Source: Prorocentrum cordatum (taxonomy: Eukaryota > Sar > Dinophyceae > Prorocentrales > Prorocentraceae). Taken from it: a stretch of 64,000 nt of DNA. Below the pieces are notes generated by a model, which worked only from the letters and a program-made list of their open reading frames with translations, was not told the origin of the DNA and made no database searches. This document shows positions 1-12,490 of the stretch, piece after piece. How positions within the stretch are numbered: the stretch's first letter is position 1; each line of letters opens with the position of its first letter. A program made the position numbers and the translations under genes. The stretch spans positions 111,527 to 175,526 of the forward strand of contig CAUYUJ010019608.1 of assembly GCA_963575745.1 (NCBI GenBank). The letters are read 5' to 3'.

Positions 1-696
1 GCCATAGGAAACGGCAGGGCCGTGTTGTCACACCTGCCGATAAAAAACATCGCTTGACAATGGAAACGGCCAAAAACTGCGACCAAAAAAACGGCTCCAG
101 GAGTGGAACTGGAGCTGGAACCAGTAAAACAACGGCGACGGAACCCATGAAAGAACGGCGACGGAACCGGCAAACAAACGGCAAAACGGAGCCGGTAACG
201 AAAACGGCCCTGTCGTTTCCAGGACCCACTAAGGGCCGCGAGGCGAAGGACACAAGGGCGCCCTTGCGCTGGCAAGGTCGACGTACTAATCAGGGCCTAC
301 TGTCGTCCATGCGAGGGCCACGCCGCAAAGCTCCCGCTACCTCACACCAGCGCAGAAAGGCGGCAAAGACCCTCGGACATGGCCTCCGCCGGGGCGCCCA
401 GTGGATCTCTGACCTGGTTGTATGTTGCTCACATCGCACTCAAAGACCACATCCCAAAAATCCGCCCGCCCCCTTGTGGGGCCACCAGGCTGTAGGGCGA
501 AGATTCGCAGTTTCCTGTACCAGTTGCAGCTTCCAGTTTCCACTGTTACAGTTCTGCTTCTAGCTGCTTACTGCTCCTTGTTGATTTCTTGCTGCGTACT
601 GTTCCGTGTTGATGAACCGCGCGAGGGGGGAAGGTCCAAAACAGCCATTTTTACCACGGCCAAAACGTATGCTCTGAATTGCTGGGGTGGGTAAAA
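1..696. other. No recognisable gene
   Basis: Mixed-composition sequence. Open frames here are not supported by any motif, splice signal or codon bias I can see. Nothing else recognised. Confidence 0.4.
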
Positions 697-1540
697 ATTA
701 TCACCCCTCACGCATATCGGCGGGGTCAGGGTGCAACAACACATGGGATTTGCCACATTTCTGAAATTCGGTGGCACCCCTCACCCAGATTGGCCGGGTC
801 AATGTTTTTGGGATTTGCCACATTTCTGAAATTTGCTAGCACCCCTCACGCAGATCGGCGGGGTCAGAATAAAACACAAATGGTGTGTCACATTTCTGAC
901 ATTCGGTAACACCTCTCACGCAGATCGGCGGGGTAAGGGTCCAAAAACACATTGGATGTGCCACATTTCTAAAAATTCGGTGGCACCCCTCATACAGATC
1001 GGCGGGGTCAGGGTGCAACAACACATGGGATTTGCCACATTTCTGAAATTCGGTTGCACCCCTCACGCAGATCGGCGGGATCAGAGTCCAAAAATACAAA
1101 TGAGTTGCCACATTCCTGAATTTGGGTGGCACCCCTCACGCAGATCGACAGGGTCAGGGTCCAAAAACAGATGGGACTTGCAATATTTCTCAAATTCGGC
1201 GGCACCCCTTACGTAGATCGGCAGGGTCAGGGTCCAAAAACACAGGGGATGTGCGACATTTCTGAAATTCGGCGGCACCCCTCACGCAGGTCCGTAGGGT
1301 CAGGGTCCAAGAACAGAAGAGATTTACCACATTTCTGAAATTCGGTGGCACCCGTGACGCAGATCGGAGGGGTCAGGGTCCGAAACCACAGGGGATTCTC
1401 AACATTTATGGAATTCGGTGGCACCCCTCCGTCGGATCGACAGGGTCAGGGTCCAAAAACAGATAGGATTTGCCACATGTTTTAAAATTATGGGGCACCC
1501 CTCAGGCACGTCCGCGCGGTCAGGACACAAGGGACGTTCA
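697..1540. repeat. Tandem array, ~72-bp unit, ~12 copies
   Basis: The phrase CACGCAGATCGGCGGGGTCA followed by an A-rich stretch and TTGCCACATTTCTGAAATTC recurs near 708, 778, 847, 916, 988, 1063, 1137, 1209, 1282, 1354, 1427 and 1503, a spacing of 69-76 bp. Copies are diverged by point changes and small indels. Open frames on both strands are a by-product of the repeat. Confidence 0.9.
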
Positions 1541-2012
1541 ACAGTTTCAAATTCGGGGAGAAGATTTGGGCACAGTATACGAGAGGAAATGGGAAATACA
1601 ACAGCGAGTACAACAATAGACTCGCAATCTCCATTCTTCTTGCCAATTACCCATCGTCTTCGCATGAAGTTCCGACGCTGCTTCACGGTGAAGCCAAAGC
1701 CTCATGACTTCGCTCTTCCATGGCACATACTCCGAGAGAAGGGGCCAGCGGCAGGGGGCGAAGCCCTTACGGATAATTTCGAGCACCCAGAAAAGTGTCG
1801 GAACAGTGTCGAATGAGTGTCGTCTCCCAAGGCCCGACGCGTGAAAACTCTCCAGTTTCGGCACTTCCCCGGTACTCGAAATTCTCTCTGGTGATCAAAG
1901 CTAAAGTAGGTTGGAACATCATAACCCAAGTGGATCTCTGAGCTGGTTCCCTTTCTCCTGTGACCGTCACAAGGAAACGATTAGCTCCTCCTCTTTTTGC
2001 TCCTCCATGTCC
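1541..2012. other. No recognisable gene
   Basis: Spacer between the 72-bp array and the candidate exon at 2013-2257. If that exon is a true 3' end, this stretch would hold its 3' UTR on the minus strand. No motif recognised. Confidence 0.35.
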
Positions 2013-2257
2013 TCAACTATCCTTCTTTCCAGCTTCCGTCCTCCACTCATCCTCCTTCAGTTCGTCGTCCTCCTCCTCTTCCTCCTCTTCCTCATCCGCG
2101 GTCTTGGGGCCGCTCAAGATGGACGACACGCCCGGGACATCGGCTTCATCGAACATGTAGTGTGTGCGGGCTCTGTGACGTAGCGCGCCCCGGGCCCCGC
2201 GCGGGGCCCGGATGTTCTGAAGCATCAGCTTCTCCTCGGTGTTGAACTCCGCGGCCT
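2013..2257 (-). CDS. Candidate terminal exon, acidic C-terminus, function unknown
   Basis: Read on the minus strand, a CCCCCAG acceptor (AG at 2258-2259) is followed by an open frame to a TGA at 2013-2015. The frame is protein-like: a segment with EEKLMLQNIRAPRG, then HYMFDEADVPGVSSIL, then a run of Glu/Asp and a Lys-rich end (KKDS). I do not recognise the family. The exon would start in the phase that needs one base from the upstream exon, which does not match the donor phase of the exon at 14458-14568, so either an exon lies between or this belongs to another gene. The acidic run is encoded by an imperfect GAG/GAC repeat, so chance openness is possible. Splice site and stop are seen; the gene call is inference. 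Confidence 0.4.
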
Positions 2258-4934
2258 CTGGGGGCGGACCCAGAAGAGGCAGGGCCATGGTTCGATGGCT
2301 GACCAACAACACACACGCAACCACTGACTACCCATGCCGCATTGCTCTGCGACCCGCTGGACTGTCTCTTCAGTATGACTCCGGATACGAGCGAGCGAAC
2401 GAACGGACGAAGCAGCCATACGCCAAACACGCGTGGGTCAAACTGACGGCGAACATATACCGACAAACAGATTCGGGGCACGCCAAACGCGTACCGAAGC
2501 TGCATCGAGACGCGCCAAAAGCGTGTCCTCACAGACCATACGTGCAAATAAGAGCACTCTTCAGTAGTGAACGCACAGCAAAGATCGCTCCGCCTGCTTC
2601 TCTCGAATGGCAGTCTCCTCGTCCAGCGACTTCTTGCTCTTAGCAAGGTCCTGCAAGACCAGCGCCAATATCCAATCAGGTAGAATGCAAGAGTGAGCGG
2701 GGACGATAGGGGAAACCAGCCCAGGAGAGCAAACGTCGACCTGGAATCTGCGATACATCCCCGATAGACCGGCGATCGGCCCCCGATAGCGAGACCATAT
2801 GCTCCTGGCGGGGCGGGCTATCGGGCCCCTTGATCGGTGATGAATGGGCGATTGGGGGTCGATGCATCCCACCCTGAGCCTATTCTGCCTTAACGCTGAT
2901 CCTGAAAGCGACGCAGCATGGTGCCGTCGTAGCGCGGAAATCAACAATGAACTCGGCGTATGCGTGAAGCGCACGGGGACGCACGATTGGTCTCCAAGAG
3001 ATCACTGGTCTTCCCACCACGCCGTTGATCCACATGGAGAGATCTGTTCTGCAGGGTACTGCACATGCTGTTGCGAATGCGGCTCGCAAATACTGCTCTG
3101 TCAGAAATTTGAAGCGGCTCGCAAATACTGCTCTGTCAGAAACTTGAAAACAAAGGCGATGTGCCAGCCACGTGTTGAAACCACAGGAACACTTCATTCG
3201 ACACCGTACCGTAGGCACTCAGTCAAGCGTGTTCAGGCCCAATCGAAACCTTAATGCTGAAACCTGTATATACTCCTACGGGCACCACTGTATATACTCC
3301 TACGGGCACAAGACCCCCGATTCCCAAGCTGTTCCCGGCGGTCCTGAGAGCTCATGTTGGGTTCCCCCCGTGATTTTGTCCAGATGCCTCGGAAACGCGG
3401 TTCGGAACAAATTTCCAGCATGTTATAAGATTGCCCCAGGGACATCAACAGGCAGAACTTCTCGAAAAGCAGATTGACGCGTATGATGTTGCCCGTTCGG
3501 CCTTTTTCTGACATAATGTCGTCCAGAGTGGCCCCAGAGCCTCAGCATCGCCGCAAGTGGGTGCCGACATCCGAACCCTACACCCACTGAACATCAATTA
3601 TCCTGCATCGATGGGAGGCGAGAGCAGGGTTCGGGTTTCGCCACGTGTTTGACGACTTCCGAACCCTATCCCCGCCGCCCACCGAGTGACCTGAATCACT
3701 GATCGGCAAGAGTAGGACTCAGATTTCGCCGCCGACAAGAGGGGCTCCAAAAGGGTCCCCACAACGCGGAACTCAAAGAGGCCCCAGGAGCCTTGCACCA
3801 CTAGAGGGCCCCCGAGACCACGAGCAGGATCCCAAGAGATGTAGAGCCCAAACAGAAGACCCTAGATCGGAGGATGTCGGGGACGGTGGAAAATACATTG
3901 GAAACCCACGAAAAAAGACACACCCTGCTTGCCTCCAGGGTGCCCTGGGTTTCTTGGGTTTCGATGTTTCTGCCATGGGAAGCGTAACGTTCCCACGCCA
4001 AAAATCACTGGACGGCCTGGGGTCTCAGGGTTGGGTTTCTTGTAGAACGTTTCTGATGGTCGAGCTCCCACTGCACGAAGTCTGCTGCGTTCAGCTGGTT
4101 TAGGCTCCGCCGGTGGGGCGACCGCCTCAATACCCTGGTGCCTCCCTCGCCCGAACAGACAAGTTGCGTGCAGACGATTCGCGAACCGTATCTTTGATAT
4201 CACCCCCTGGACCATGGTTTCGTCAGCACGGACGGGCCGAGAACCCCTCAAGACGGCCTGATGCGCCTCAAGAGGGCTTTAGGGTGGCCTTCAGATTCGC
4301 CTTGGCGTTTCCAAACTGGTTCCCTCGGTAGAACTCAGAAACATCGCGCCCACCACGGCCCCGTGACCCCGACCAGCTCCCCACGGAGGCAAACAATACG
4401 AGCGAACGAACCATCACAACGGACAGATGTCTGGGCCTAGCTAAGACCAGGTGGAGGTGGCCATGGCCGCTTGAATCTGGCACGTATGAAAAAAACATGC
4501 ATTGGAACTGCGAGACGCGTAAGAAGTTACGACAGACCAATAAGCCCTGCCAATAATCCCTACCCATGGGGACCGCCAGAGGCCTCAGAGAGCCACATAA
4601 GACGAAGAAACGTCCAAGGATGAAGAGGAGGTAGGAGGAACGAGGACGGAGGAATGAGGGAGGAGAAAGGAAGGAGGAAGAAGAAAGAGGAGGAGAACGA
4701 TGCTGCTAGGGGTTTGTACACCCACGTCGATTATGCGAATGCGCCTGCTTAGAACGGAGATTCTACTCGACCTCCAACCGTGCTGCGCTGTCACGGCGGC
4801 GTTTGCTGCAAGCAGCTGGAGATCTGCCATTCCACGCAATCCCGACGGACCCTTGCTCTTGCTCGCTGTGCTGCGATTGCTCGTTCTGAGTGCTGCGTTG
4901 CCGACCCTAAGACCGAAGAACAAGATTATTTGTC
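2258..4934. other. Repeat-poor spacer with small local duplications; no gene recognised
   Basis: Open frames are short and unsupported. Two small tandem duplications are clear: a 35-bp unit at 3079-3113 and 3114-3148, and a ~24-bp unit (TATATACTCCTACGGGCAC core) at about 3264-3310. A purine-rich stretch of GGAGGA-like sequence lies at 4610-4700. Confidence 0.5.
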
Positions 4935-5160
4935 TGAAAACCTGGGGAAACCAAAAGTTATGGATACCTTTCCTCCTCGGAGATTTGGCGGGGTGCGCTC
5001 TGACCAGGGTTTCGAGGCGAATCCAGCGTTGGCAACGATGGCATCCGAAGATGTCCCAGAAGGAGAAAGCGGGGCGAGGGTAGCGGTACCGATATCTCGT
5101 CTTCCCCCAGAACGAGGGACTGGTAGCGGTATTGGGTACCTCTTCCCCCTCTGAGAGAAG
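4935..5160 (+). repeat. Dispersed repeat family F1, copy 1
   Basis: Shares the blocks CTCTGACCAGG, TTTCGAGGCGAATCCA, and GGGTAGCGGTAC with copies at about 22436-22590 and 62884-63050, all in the same orientation. The last copy lies inside an intron of the rRNA dimethyltransferase-like gene. Function unknown; probably a short mobile or introner-like element. Confidence 0.6.
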
Positions 5161-5907
5161 CAGCATTCGTCTGGAAACCTGTTCGTCCACTGTGCAGGGA
5201 GCCCTGCGGCCGCCTCGCGCGAGGAGGAGGGGGCAGGAGGACGAAGCAGGGGGAGGGGGGAGCGGGAGGAAACGAGGAGCGGGAGGGATGAGGCCAGGAA
5301 GACGGGGGAGGATGATCAGAGGGAGAGGAACGGAGTGCTGAAAGCCCACCCGCGTAATAGGCGAAGTCATGCAGTACACGCACCCAAGGAGGCAGGGCAA
5401 GGCTGTTTAGTACATGCCCAGGGCCGTTTTGAAAAACCCCAGCAGAGATAGTAAGAGAAGGAGGAGCGGAGGACAAGGAGCAAGAATGTCAGGGAGGCGG
5501 AGGAGGAGAAAAGAACGATGAGGAGGTCGGGCAGGGAAAAGGAAGGCGGGAGGTCGGTGCTGGGGGTGAGGATGGCGCAAGGAAGGGAGGGACCGACGGA
5601 TAACAAATAGCTAACACCAAAACTCAGCTTTTGGAGGACTGCGAAAATTGCTTGGATCGGCGCTGGGCACCCACTCACCGGCAAGCGAAGCGCGCCAGGG
5701 GCGTCGCCGGGGGCACCACCACGGGGGCCCAGCCATGATCCGAGCTATCCGCGCGAAGCTCCAACAATTTAATTGTATCCGATTCGAACCATGATTCGAA
5801 CCATGATTAAGACCGAAAGCGGAAGCGTCGGTATCACTCTTGGTCTTCGTCTGGCTCGGTCTTTTACTTTGACATGTTCGACAAATTCAACATATTTATA
5901 CATTTCC
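5161..5907. other. Purine-rich spacer, no gene recognised
   Basis: GGAGGAGG-like purine strand from 5215 to 5600 with the complementary pyrimidine strand giving false Pro/Ser-rich frames. No splice-bounded exon seen. Confidence 0.4.
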
Positions 5908-6100
5908 CCGGAAAAGGCTTAAGCCTAAGGTTCTCTTGTAGTTCTGTTACCAAAGGCCACGTCTTTACTTGCGACGGGCCGGCGAATTCACTTGCGAAGA
6001 ATAACGAGGTCGAGCAGGGCTGGCGTATTACAAGTTGAGAATGTCCTGAACGAAACGCTGGTGTTTGAAATTCCGATCGATAAAACACACGGTACGGGAC
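5908..6100 (+). repeat. Dispersed ~190-bp module M, copy 1
   Basis: Begins with CCCGGAAA...GGTTCTCTTGTAGT and ends with GAAATTCCGATCGATAAAACAC. Related copies lie at 8704-8860, 12298-12490, 30118-30310 and 59848-59930 (the last lacks the 3' half). Most copies abut CACGTG or GTCTCGAGCGAAACG tandem arrays, so the module may be the unit that carries or seeds them. Confidence 0.6.
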
Positions 6101-6224
6101 ATATTTGGGACAGTGGCACGACTCCGTGCGTTTTTATGTGTGTTCACATAGACTGGCCCTTTCCAGGGGCACGAACCCGTGTGCTTTTGAACATGTTTTT
6201 ATAGATTGGCCCTCGCCAGGAGAC

Positions 6225-6473
6225 CACGAGGACCCAGGTCACCCAGAGCTGGAACCACGTGTTTTTACTTGTCCAGGCCACCCAGTAGGGTATCGAACAT
6301 GATTGTCCCGAACTGGAGCCACGTGTTTGTCCCACCCAGGAGGGTATCTAACATGATGGTCTCGGGCAAGGCCACGTGTTTTAACGTGTCCAAGCTACTC
6401 AAGGGTGTATCTAACATGTTTGTCCCGACTTGGCACCACGTGTTTCCACGTGTCCAGGCCACCCAAGGGATAC
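6225..6473 (+). repeat. CACGTG-bearing tandem array 1
   Basis: Degenerate ~64-bp unit with the order TATCTAACATGG, TCCCGAGCTGGAACCACGTG, TTTTTACGTGTCCAGGCCAC. Each unit contains one CACGTG and a second ACGTG. Same family as the arrays at 7600-8710, 11040-11200, 30470-32830 and 34240-34620. Confidence 0.85.
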
Positions 6474-6489
6474 ATATATATATATATAT

Positions 6490-6526
<37 letters not shown>
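6474..6526. repeat. (AT)n then (AG)n microsatellite
   Basis: A run of AT dinucleotides followed directly by AG dinucleotides. Confidence 0.95.
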
Positions 6527-6529
<3 letters not shown>

Positions 6530-6599
6530 CCTGTGAGTTTAAGGAAGCTACAACCTAAGCATCAGCTCTGCTGGGGGGGGGCTGGGGGGGCTCTGCCGG

Positions 6600-7215
6600 G
6601 GTTTTCATTCCCCCCCCCCGGGAATCCCAAGCCGCCCAAAGACGGGCCAAAAGGGGCCCAGGAGGCCACCAAGACGGTCCAGGAGGCGCCCGAAACGGCC
6701 CAAGAGCGCTCCTGGTCGCCCAAGGTGGCCTGAAGACGGCCCAAGAGGCCTCCAAGACGCCTCAAGGAGATCCCAAGAGGACCCCCAAGAGGGCCCCAAG
6801 AGGGTACATTAATAAAGTTGCTAATAGGTTTTGAAGCATTTTAACATTATTTCCTTTTCCGTCTTAGAAGCGCCGGAGACGGTCCAAGAGGCCCCCAAGA
6901 TCGCCCCAAGACAGCCCAAGAGACCCCCAAGAGGAGCCAAGACGGTCCAAGAGGACCCCAATATAGCCCTGGAGGCCCCCCAAGACGGCCCCGAGAGGCA
7001 CCCAAGATGGCCTCAAGAGGGTGAACCCGAACGGACCCTTCTAGTCCTCCACCCGAAGATGACCCGAAGAGCCCCCAAGATGCCCCCGAGGCGCCCCCAA
7101 GGGGCCCCCAGAGGCCCCCAAGAGGTCCCCAAGAGGCCCCCAAGAGGACCCCGAGAGGACCCCAGGAGGCCCCAAAGGCCCCCAAGAAGCCCCAAGAACC
7201 AAGAGGCCCCAAGAG
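6600..7215 (+). repeat. Degenerate GGCCCCCAAGAG minisatellite
   Basis: Roughly 15-18-bp unit (CCCAAGA[CG]GGCCC/AGGCCCC) repeated over 600 bp. It creates long Pro/Arg-rich frames on one strand and Gly/Leu-rich frames on the other, none of which I take as genes. The same unit, in reverse complement, fills 38565-39210; further forward blocks lie at 55250-55560 and 56260-56880. Confidence 0.85.
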
Positions 7216-7351
7216 GCGCTCACTCGCGTGCTGCCAGGCCAGAGGTGCACGGCCTGACTTGGTATTGCTCGGAGGCGAAAGCGATGAACGAAAAACCTTC
7301 CACCCGTCGCCGTCACCAGTCGTCGGTCGTCGGCCGTCGGCAGCCGTTCGC

Positions 7352-7356
7352 CGTCA

Positions 7357-7434
<78 letters not shown>
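7352..7434 (+). repeat. (GTC)n microsatellite
   Basis: About 27 uninterrupted GTC units with imperfect GTC/GTCG sequence on either side from 7300 to 7540. Confidence 0.95.
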
Positions 7435-7436
<2 letters not shown>

Positions 7437-7599
7437 TTCGTCGTCATTAACTCCTTCGTCGGTCGTCGTCGGAATTATCCCGCTCGTCAACCGTTGGTCG
7501 TCCGTTGTCGTCGTCACCGTCCATGTCCACAACAATAGCATCAGGAGCGCCCCGGATCGACGGCACTGGCCGGAGGCCACTACAAATATCATGTATGCC

Positions 7600-8703
7600 C
7601 CGAGCAAGGACCACGTGTTTCAACGTTGTCCAAGCTACTCAGGGGTGTATCTAACATGTTTGTCCCGAATTGGCACCACGTGTTTTTTACGTGTCAAGGC
7701 CACCCAGAGGGATATCTAACGTGGATGTCCCGAGCAATGATCACGTGTTTAAACGTGTCCAGACGACATAAGGGTGTCTCGAACACGGTTGCCCAGAGCT
7801 GGCACCACGTGTGTTTACGTGTCTGCGCTACTCAGGGGTGTATATAACATGGTGGTCCCGAGCTGGCACCACGTGGTTTTACGTGTCCAGGGCACCCAGG
7901 AGTGTATCTAACATGGTTGCCCAAAGCTGGATCCATGTGTTTTGACTTGTCCAAGCCACCCAATGGGGTATCTAACATGATTGTTGTGTGCTGGAACCGC
8001 GTGTTTTTATGTGTCCAGGCCGCCCAGAGGGGCATCTAGCATGCGTCGGGCCCAACGCCGAATGATCAGGAAAAACACGGGAGGCCGAAACCCGCTGCCC
8101 GAGCACATATCCCAATACAGAAAAAGTTGCTCTGGGCAGGGGGTGGCGCTGTGGGGGCCTCTCCAGGGGAGACATGGCGAGGATGTCTCGAGCGGGAGCA
8201 CGAATTCAGCGTATCCAGGCCACGCAAAGGGGGTATCTAACATGGTTGTCCCCAGATGGGACTGCGTGTTGTTACATGTCCAGGCCACCCAAAGGGAATC
8301 CAACATGGTTGCCCGAGCTGGAACCATGTGGTTTTACATGTCCAGGCCACCCAAAAGTGTATCTAATATGGTTGACCCGAGCTGGAACCACGTGTTTTTA
8401 CGTGTCCACACCACGCAAAAATATATCTCACATGGTTACCCTAAGCTTGTACCACGTGTTTTTTACGTGTCCAGGCCACCCAGGTGGGTATCTAACATGG
8501 CTGTCCCGAGCAAGGACCCTGTGTTGTAACGTGTCCAGGCTACTCAGCGGTGTGTCTAAGACGTATCGAGGCCACGTGTTTTGACGTATCGAGGCCACCC
8601 AGAAGGATATCTAACATGGTTGCCCTGAGCAATGATCACGTGTTTTAACGTGTCCAGGCCACCCAAGGGTGTATCTAGCATGGTTGCCCAGAGCTGGCAC
8701 CAT
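7600..8703 (+). repeat. CACGTG-bearing tandem array 2
   Basis: About 16 degenerate units of ~64 bp; ACATGG markers at 7651, 7718, 7785, 7844, 7910, 7972 and onward. Interrupted at 8041-8210 by unrelated sequence. Most units retain CACGTG followed by TTTTTACGTGTCCAGGCCAC. Confidence 0.85.
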
Positions 8704-8860
8704 GTTCCCGGAAAGGGCTCCGTCCCAGTGTTCTCTTTTAGTAGGTAAACCTGTCCCCGGTGCCATGCGGGAGGTGGGCCGGCGGAATTATTTCCTGGTA
8801 ATTTTCCAGGTCGAGGTGGGCCGGCAGAATTAATTTGGAGGATGTCTCGAGCGAAACGCT
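8704..8860 (+). repeat. Dispersed module M, copy 2
   Basis: CCCGGAAAGGGC...TTCTCTTTTAGTA...GGTGGGCCGGC..GAATTA blocks match the other M copies. It joins array 2 to the GATGTCTCGAGCGAAACGCT array. Confidence 0.6.
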
Positions 8861-10215
8861 TGTTGTTCAGAATTTGTTGAGGATGTCTCGAGCGAAGCGC
8901 TGGTTTTGCAGAGTTGGGGGTGTCTCGAGTGAAACGTTTGTTTTTTTGTAGAATGTGTTAAAGATTTCTCAAGCGAAACGCTGGTTTTGCAGAGCCGACC
9001 GCGACGCGGAAAAGCGCCCCGCGCGCAGGAATTCCGAGGATGTCTCGCGCGTGCCGCGTCCCGCGCGCAGGAATTTCGAGGATGTCTCGACAGATTCGCT
9101 TGTTTTTAGGATTTCCTGATGTTTTGGCAGGAAGTCTCATCCGAAATGCTTGTTTTTCATAATTTGTTGAGGATGTCTCGGGCGAAACGCTGGTTTTGCA
9201 AAATTGGGGAATGTCTCGAGCGGGGGCCTCGTGAAGGGCCAGAGAATTCACAGGATTTCTCAGGCGAAATGCTTGTTTTCACGTCGCGCTCGCAGGAATT
9301 CCGAGGATATCTCGCGCGTGCCGCGTCCCGCGCGCAGGAATTTCGAGGATGTCTAACCTAATTCGCTGGTTTTGCTAGGACTTCTTTGAATTTTGGCAGG
9401 ATGTCTCGAGCGAAACGCTGTTTTTTTTCTAATAATTTATTGAGGATGTCTGTGGCGAAACGCTAGTTTTGCAAAATTGAAGGATGTCTCGAGCGCGGGC
9501 CTCGTGGGGGGCTATAATTCAAAGGTTGTCTCAAGCGAAATTCTTGTTTTCACGTGCCGCTAGCAGGAATTCTAATGATGTCTCGCGCGTGCCGCGTCCC
9601 GCTCGCAGGAATTCCGAGGATGTCTCGACTAATTTGTTTCTTGTGCAAAGATTTCTTCGGATTGTGGCAGGATGTCTCGAGCGAAATGCTTGTGTTCCTT
9701 AATTTGTTGAGGATGGCTCGAGCGAAACGCTGGATTTGGAAAATTGGAGAATGTCTCAAGCGGGGGCCTCGTGGGCAGCCAGAATTCAGAGGATGTCTCA
9801 GGCGAAATGCTTGTTTTCACGTCCCGCTCGCAAGAATTCCAATGATGTCTCGTGCGTGCCGCGTCCCGCGCGCAGGAATTTCGAGGATGTCTCGACAAAT
9901 TCGTTTTTTGTGCCAGGAGTTCCTTGAATTTTGGCAGGACTTGTTTTTCAGAATGTGTCGAGGATGTCTGTGGCGAAACGCTAGTTTTGCAAGATTAGGG
10001 GATGTCTCGAGCGGGGGCCTCGTGGGGGGCCAGAATTCAAAGGATGCCGCAGGCGAAATGGTTGTTTTCACATCACGCTCGCGGGAATTCCGAGGATGTC
10101 TCGCGCGTGCTGCGTCCCGTGCGCAGGATTTTTGAGGATGTCTCCACGATGTTGCTTGTTCTCCCAGGACTTCTTTTGATGTTGACAGGATGTCTCGAGC
10201 GAAACGCTTGTCCCC
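8861..10215 (+). repeat. Higher-order tandem array, ~268-bp superunit
   Basis: Short units carrying GGATGTCTCGAGCGAAACGC repeat within a longer superunit. The superunit marker GCCGCGTCCCGCGCGCAGGA recurs near 9053, 9321, 9593, 9857 and 10108, a spacing of 251-272 bp. Open frames across it are repeats of one another and not independent genes. Confidence 0.85.
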
Positions 10216-12297
10216 AGCACGTTCCGTAGCGTGTTCCCTTGGCACGCCCCGCAGTGCGTCCCTACGGTACGTCCCCCGGCACGTCGCCTGGCGCGTCCCT
10301 TGAGACGTTCCGCGGCGCGTCCTCCTGGCATGTCCCCCTGTCAATTAGCTCTGGGGCAGCTACTATGTGTTCAGACAGCTCGAGCTGAAGATCCAGATCA
10401 ATTCGGTCAGGACTCGGATGCAAAGGAGGACTCGATCCACGACGCTGTAGAGCACAATCGCGGCATGGCACATCGCAGTTCAGCACGGCACAGCACAGCA
10501 CAGACTTCGGCACGGTACATCAAAATCGATACACTCAGCATTGCAACTTGGCACGTTCCTTGGCACGTTCCCCGGGGCGTCCCTTGAAGAGTCCCCCTGG
10601 CACGTCGCGTGGCGCGTCCCCTGGCACATCCCGTGGCACATCCATTGGCACGTTCCGTAGCGCGTCCCCTTGGCACGTCCCGCGGTGCGACCCCGTGGCA
10701 CGTCCCCTGGCACGTCGCCTGGCGCGTCCCTTTGAGCGTTTCGCGACGCGTCCTCCTGGCATGTTCCCCCGTCAATTAGCTCTGGGGCAGCTACTATGTG
10801 TTCAGGCAGCTCGAGCTGAAGATCCAGATCAGTTCGGTCAGGACTCGGATGCAAAGGAGGACTCGATCCACGACGCTGTAGAGCACAATCGCGGCATGGC
10901 ACATCGCAATTCAGCACGGCGCAACACAGCACAGACCTCGGCACGGTACATCGAAATCGATGCACTCAGCATTGCATTGGCCCGTCGCCCAATCAGGTGT
11001 CTTTGACACGGTGCCATGTCTTACATTTCTATATTTCTTTCCGGATTCGTGGGTCGATCATGTTTTTAACGTGTCCAGGCCACCCAGGGGTGTATCCAAC
11101 ATGGTCCCGAGCTGGCACCACGTTGTTTTACGTGCCCAGGCCGCCCAAGGCGGTATTTAACATGGCGGAGCCAGGTGATTGAACTTGTCCAAGCCACTTA
11201 TAGGGGAATCTAGCATGGGCCTCCTGGGGCCTTCCTGGGGGCCTGGAACGGACATCTAACATGAAGATATGTTGAGCATGTCTCGAGAGAACTAATTGTT
11301 TTCACGTGTCCAGTTCGCCCAGGCGGATGTCTAGCATGAAGATGTGTTGAATGTGTGTTAAGCGAAACGCGTGTTTGCACGTGCCCAGGTCGCCCAGGCG
11401 GATGCCTAGCATGAGGATTTGGGCAGGATGTCTGGAGCGAAACGCTTGTCCACAGCACGGTCCGTAGCGCGTCCCCTTGGCACGTCCCGCGGTGCGTCCC
11501 TGTGACACGTCCCCTGGCACGTCGCCTGGCGCGTCCCTTGAGACGTTCCGCGACGCGTCCTCCTGGAATGTTCCCCTGTCAGTTAACTCAGGGGCAGCTA
11601 CTATTTGATAAGGCAGCTCGAACTTAAGATCCAGATCAATTCGGTCAGGACACGGATGCCAAGGAGGACTGGATTCACAAAGCTGTAGAGCACAATCGCG
11701 GCAAGGCACATCGCAATTCGACACGGCGCAGCACAGCACAGCCCAAGGCACATCAAGATCGATACTCGGCATTGCAACCTGGCGCATTCCCTGGCACGTT
11801 CCGTGGCGCGTCCCATGGCGAGTCCCCCTGGCACGTCGCGCGGCGCGTCCTCTGGCACGTCCCGTCGCACGTCCATTGGCACGTTCCGTAATTAGCGTGT
11901 CCCCTCGGCACGTCCCGCGGTGCGTCCCCATGGCACCTCCCATGGCACGTTGCTTGGCGCGTCCCTTGGGACGTTCCGCGGCGCGTCCTCATAGCAGATC
12001 CCCCTGTCAATTAACTCAGGGGCAGCTACTATTTGCTCAGGCAGCTCGAAGTTAAGATACAGATCAGTTCGGTCAGGACTCGGATGCAAAGGAGGACTCG
12101 ATCCACAACGCTGTAAAGCACAATCGCGGCATGGCACATCGCAGTTCAGCACGGCGCAGCACAGTACAGCCCTCGGCACGGTACATCAAGATCGATACAC
12201 TCAGCATTGCATTTGCCCGTCGCCCAATCAAGTGTCTTGGAAACGTTGCCATGCCCTACATGTCTATATTCCTTGCTGGGTTCGTGGGTCGATCATG

Positions 12298-12490
12298 TTT
12301 CTCGGAAAGGGCGCCGGACCAGGGTTCTCTTTTAGTACGTTTATTCCCCCCGGAATCGACTTGAAGAGGGCTGGCGAAATTGTTCAACAATAAATAACGA
12401 AGTCGAAGAGGGCCTGCGAATTAGAATTTAAGGATGTCCCGAGCGAAACGCTGGTTTTTGAAATTCCGATCCGTAAAACACAAGGTAAAG
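12298..12490 (+). repeat. Dispersed module M, copy 3
   Basis: Starts TTTCTCGGAAAGGGCGCCGG and ends GAAATTCCGATCCGTAAAAC, matching copy 1 at both ends. Confidence 0.65.

Noticed and set aside
697-1540. Possible CRISPR array
   Set aside because: Units are contiguous and diverge throughout, with no unique spacers and no cas genes; a eukaryotic tandem repeat explains it.
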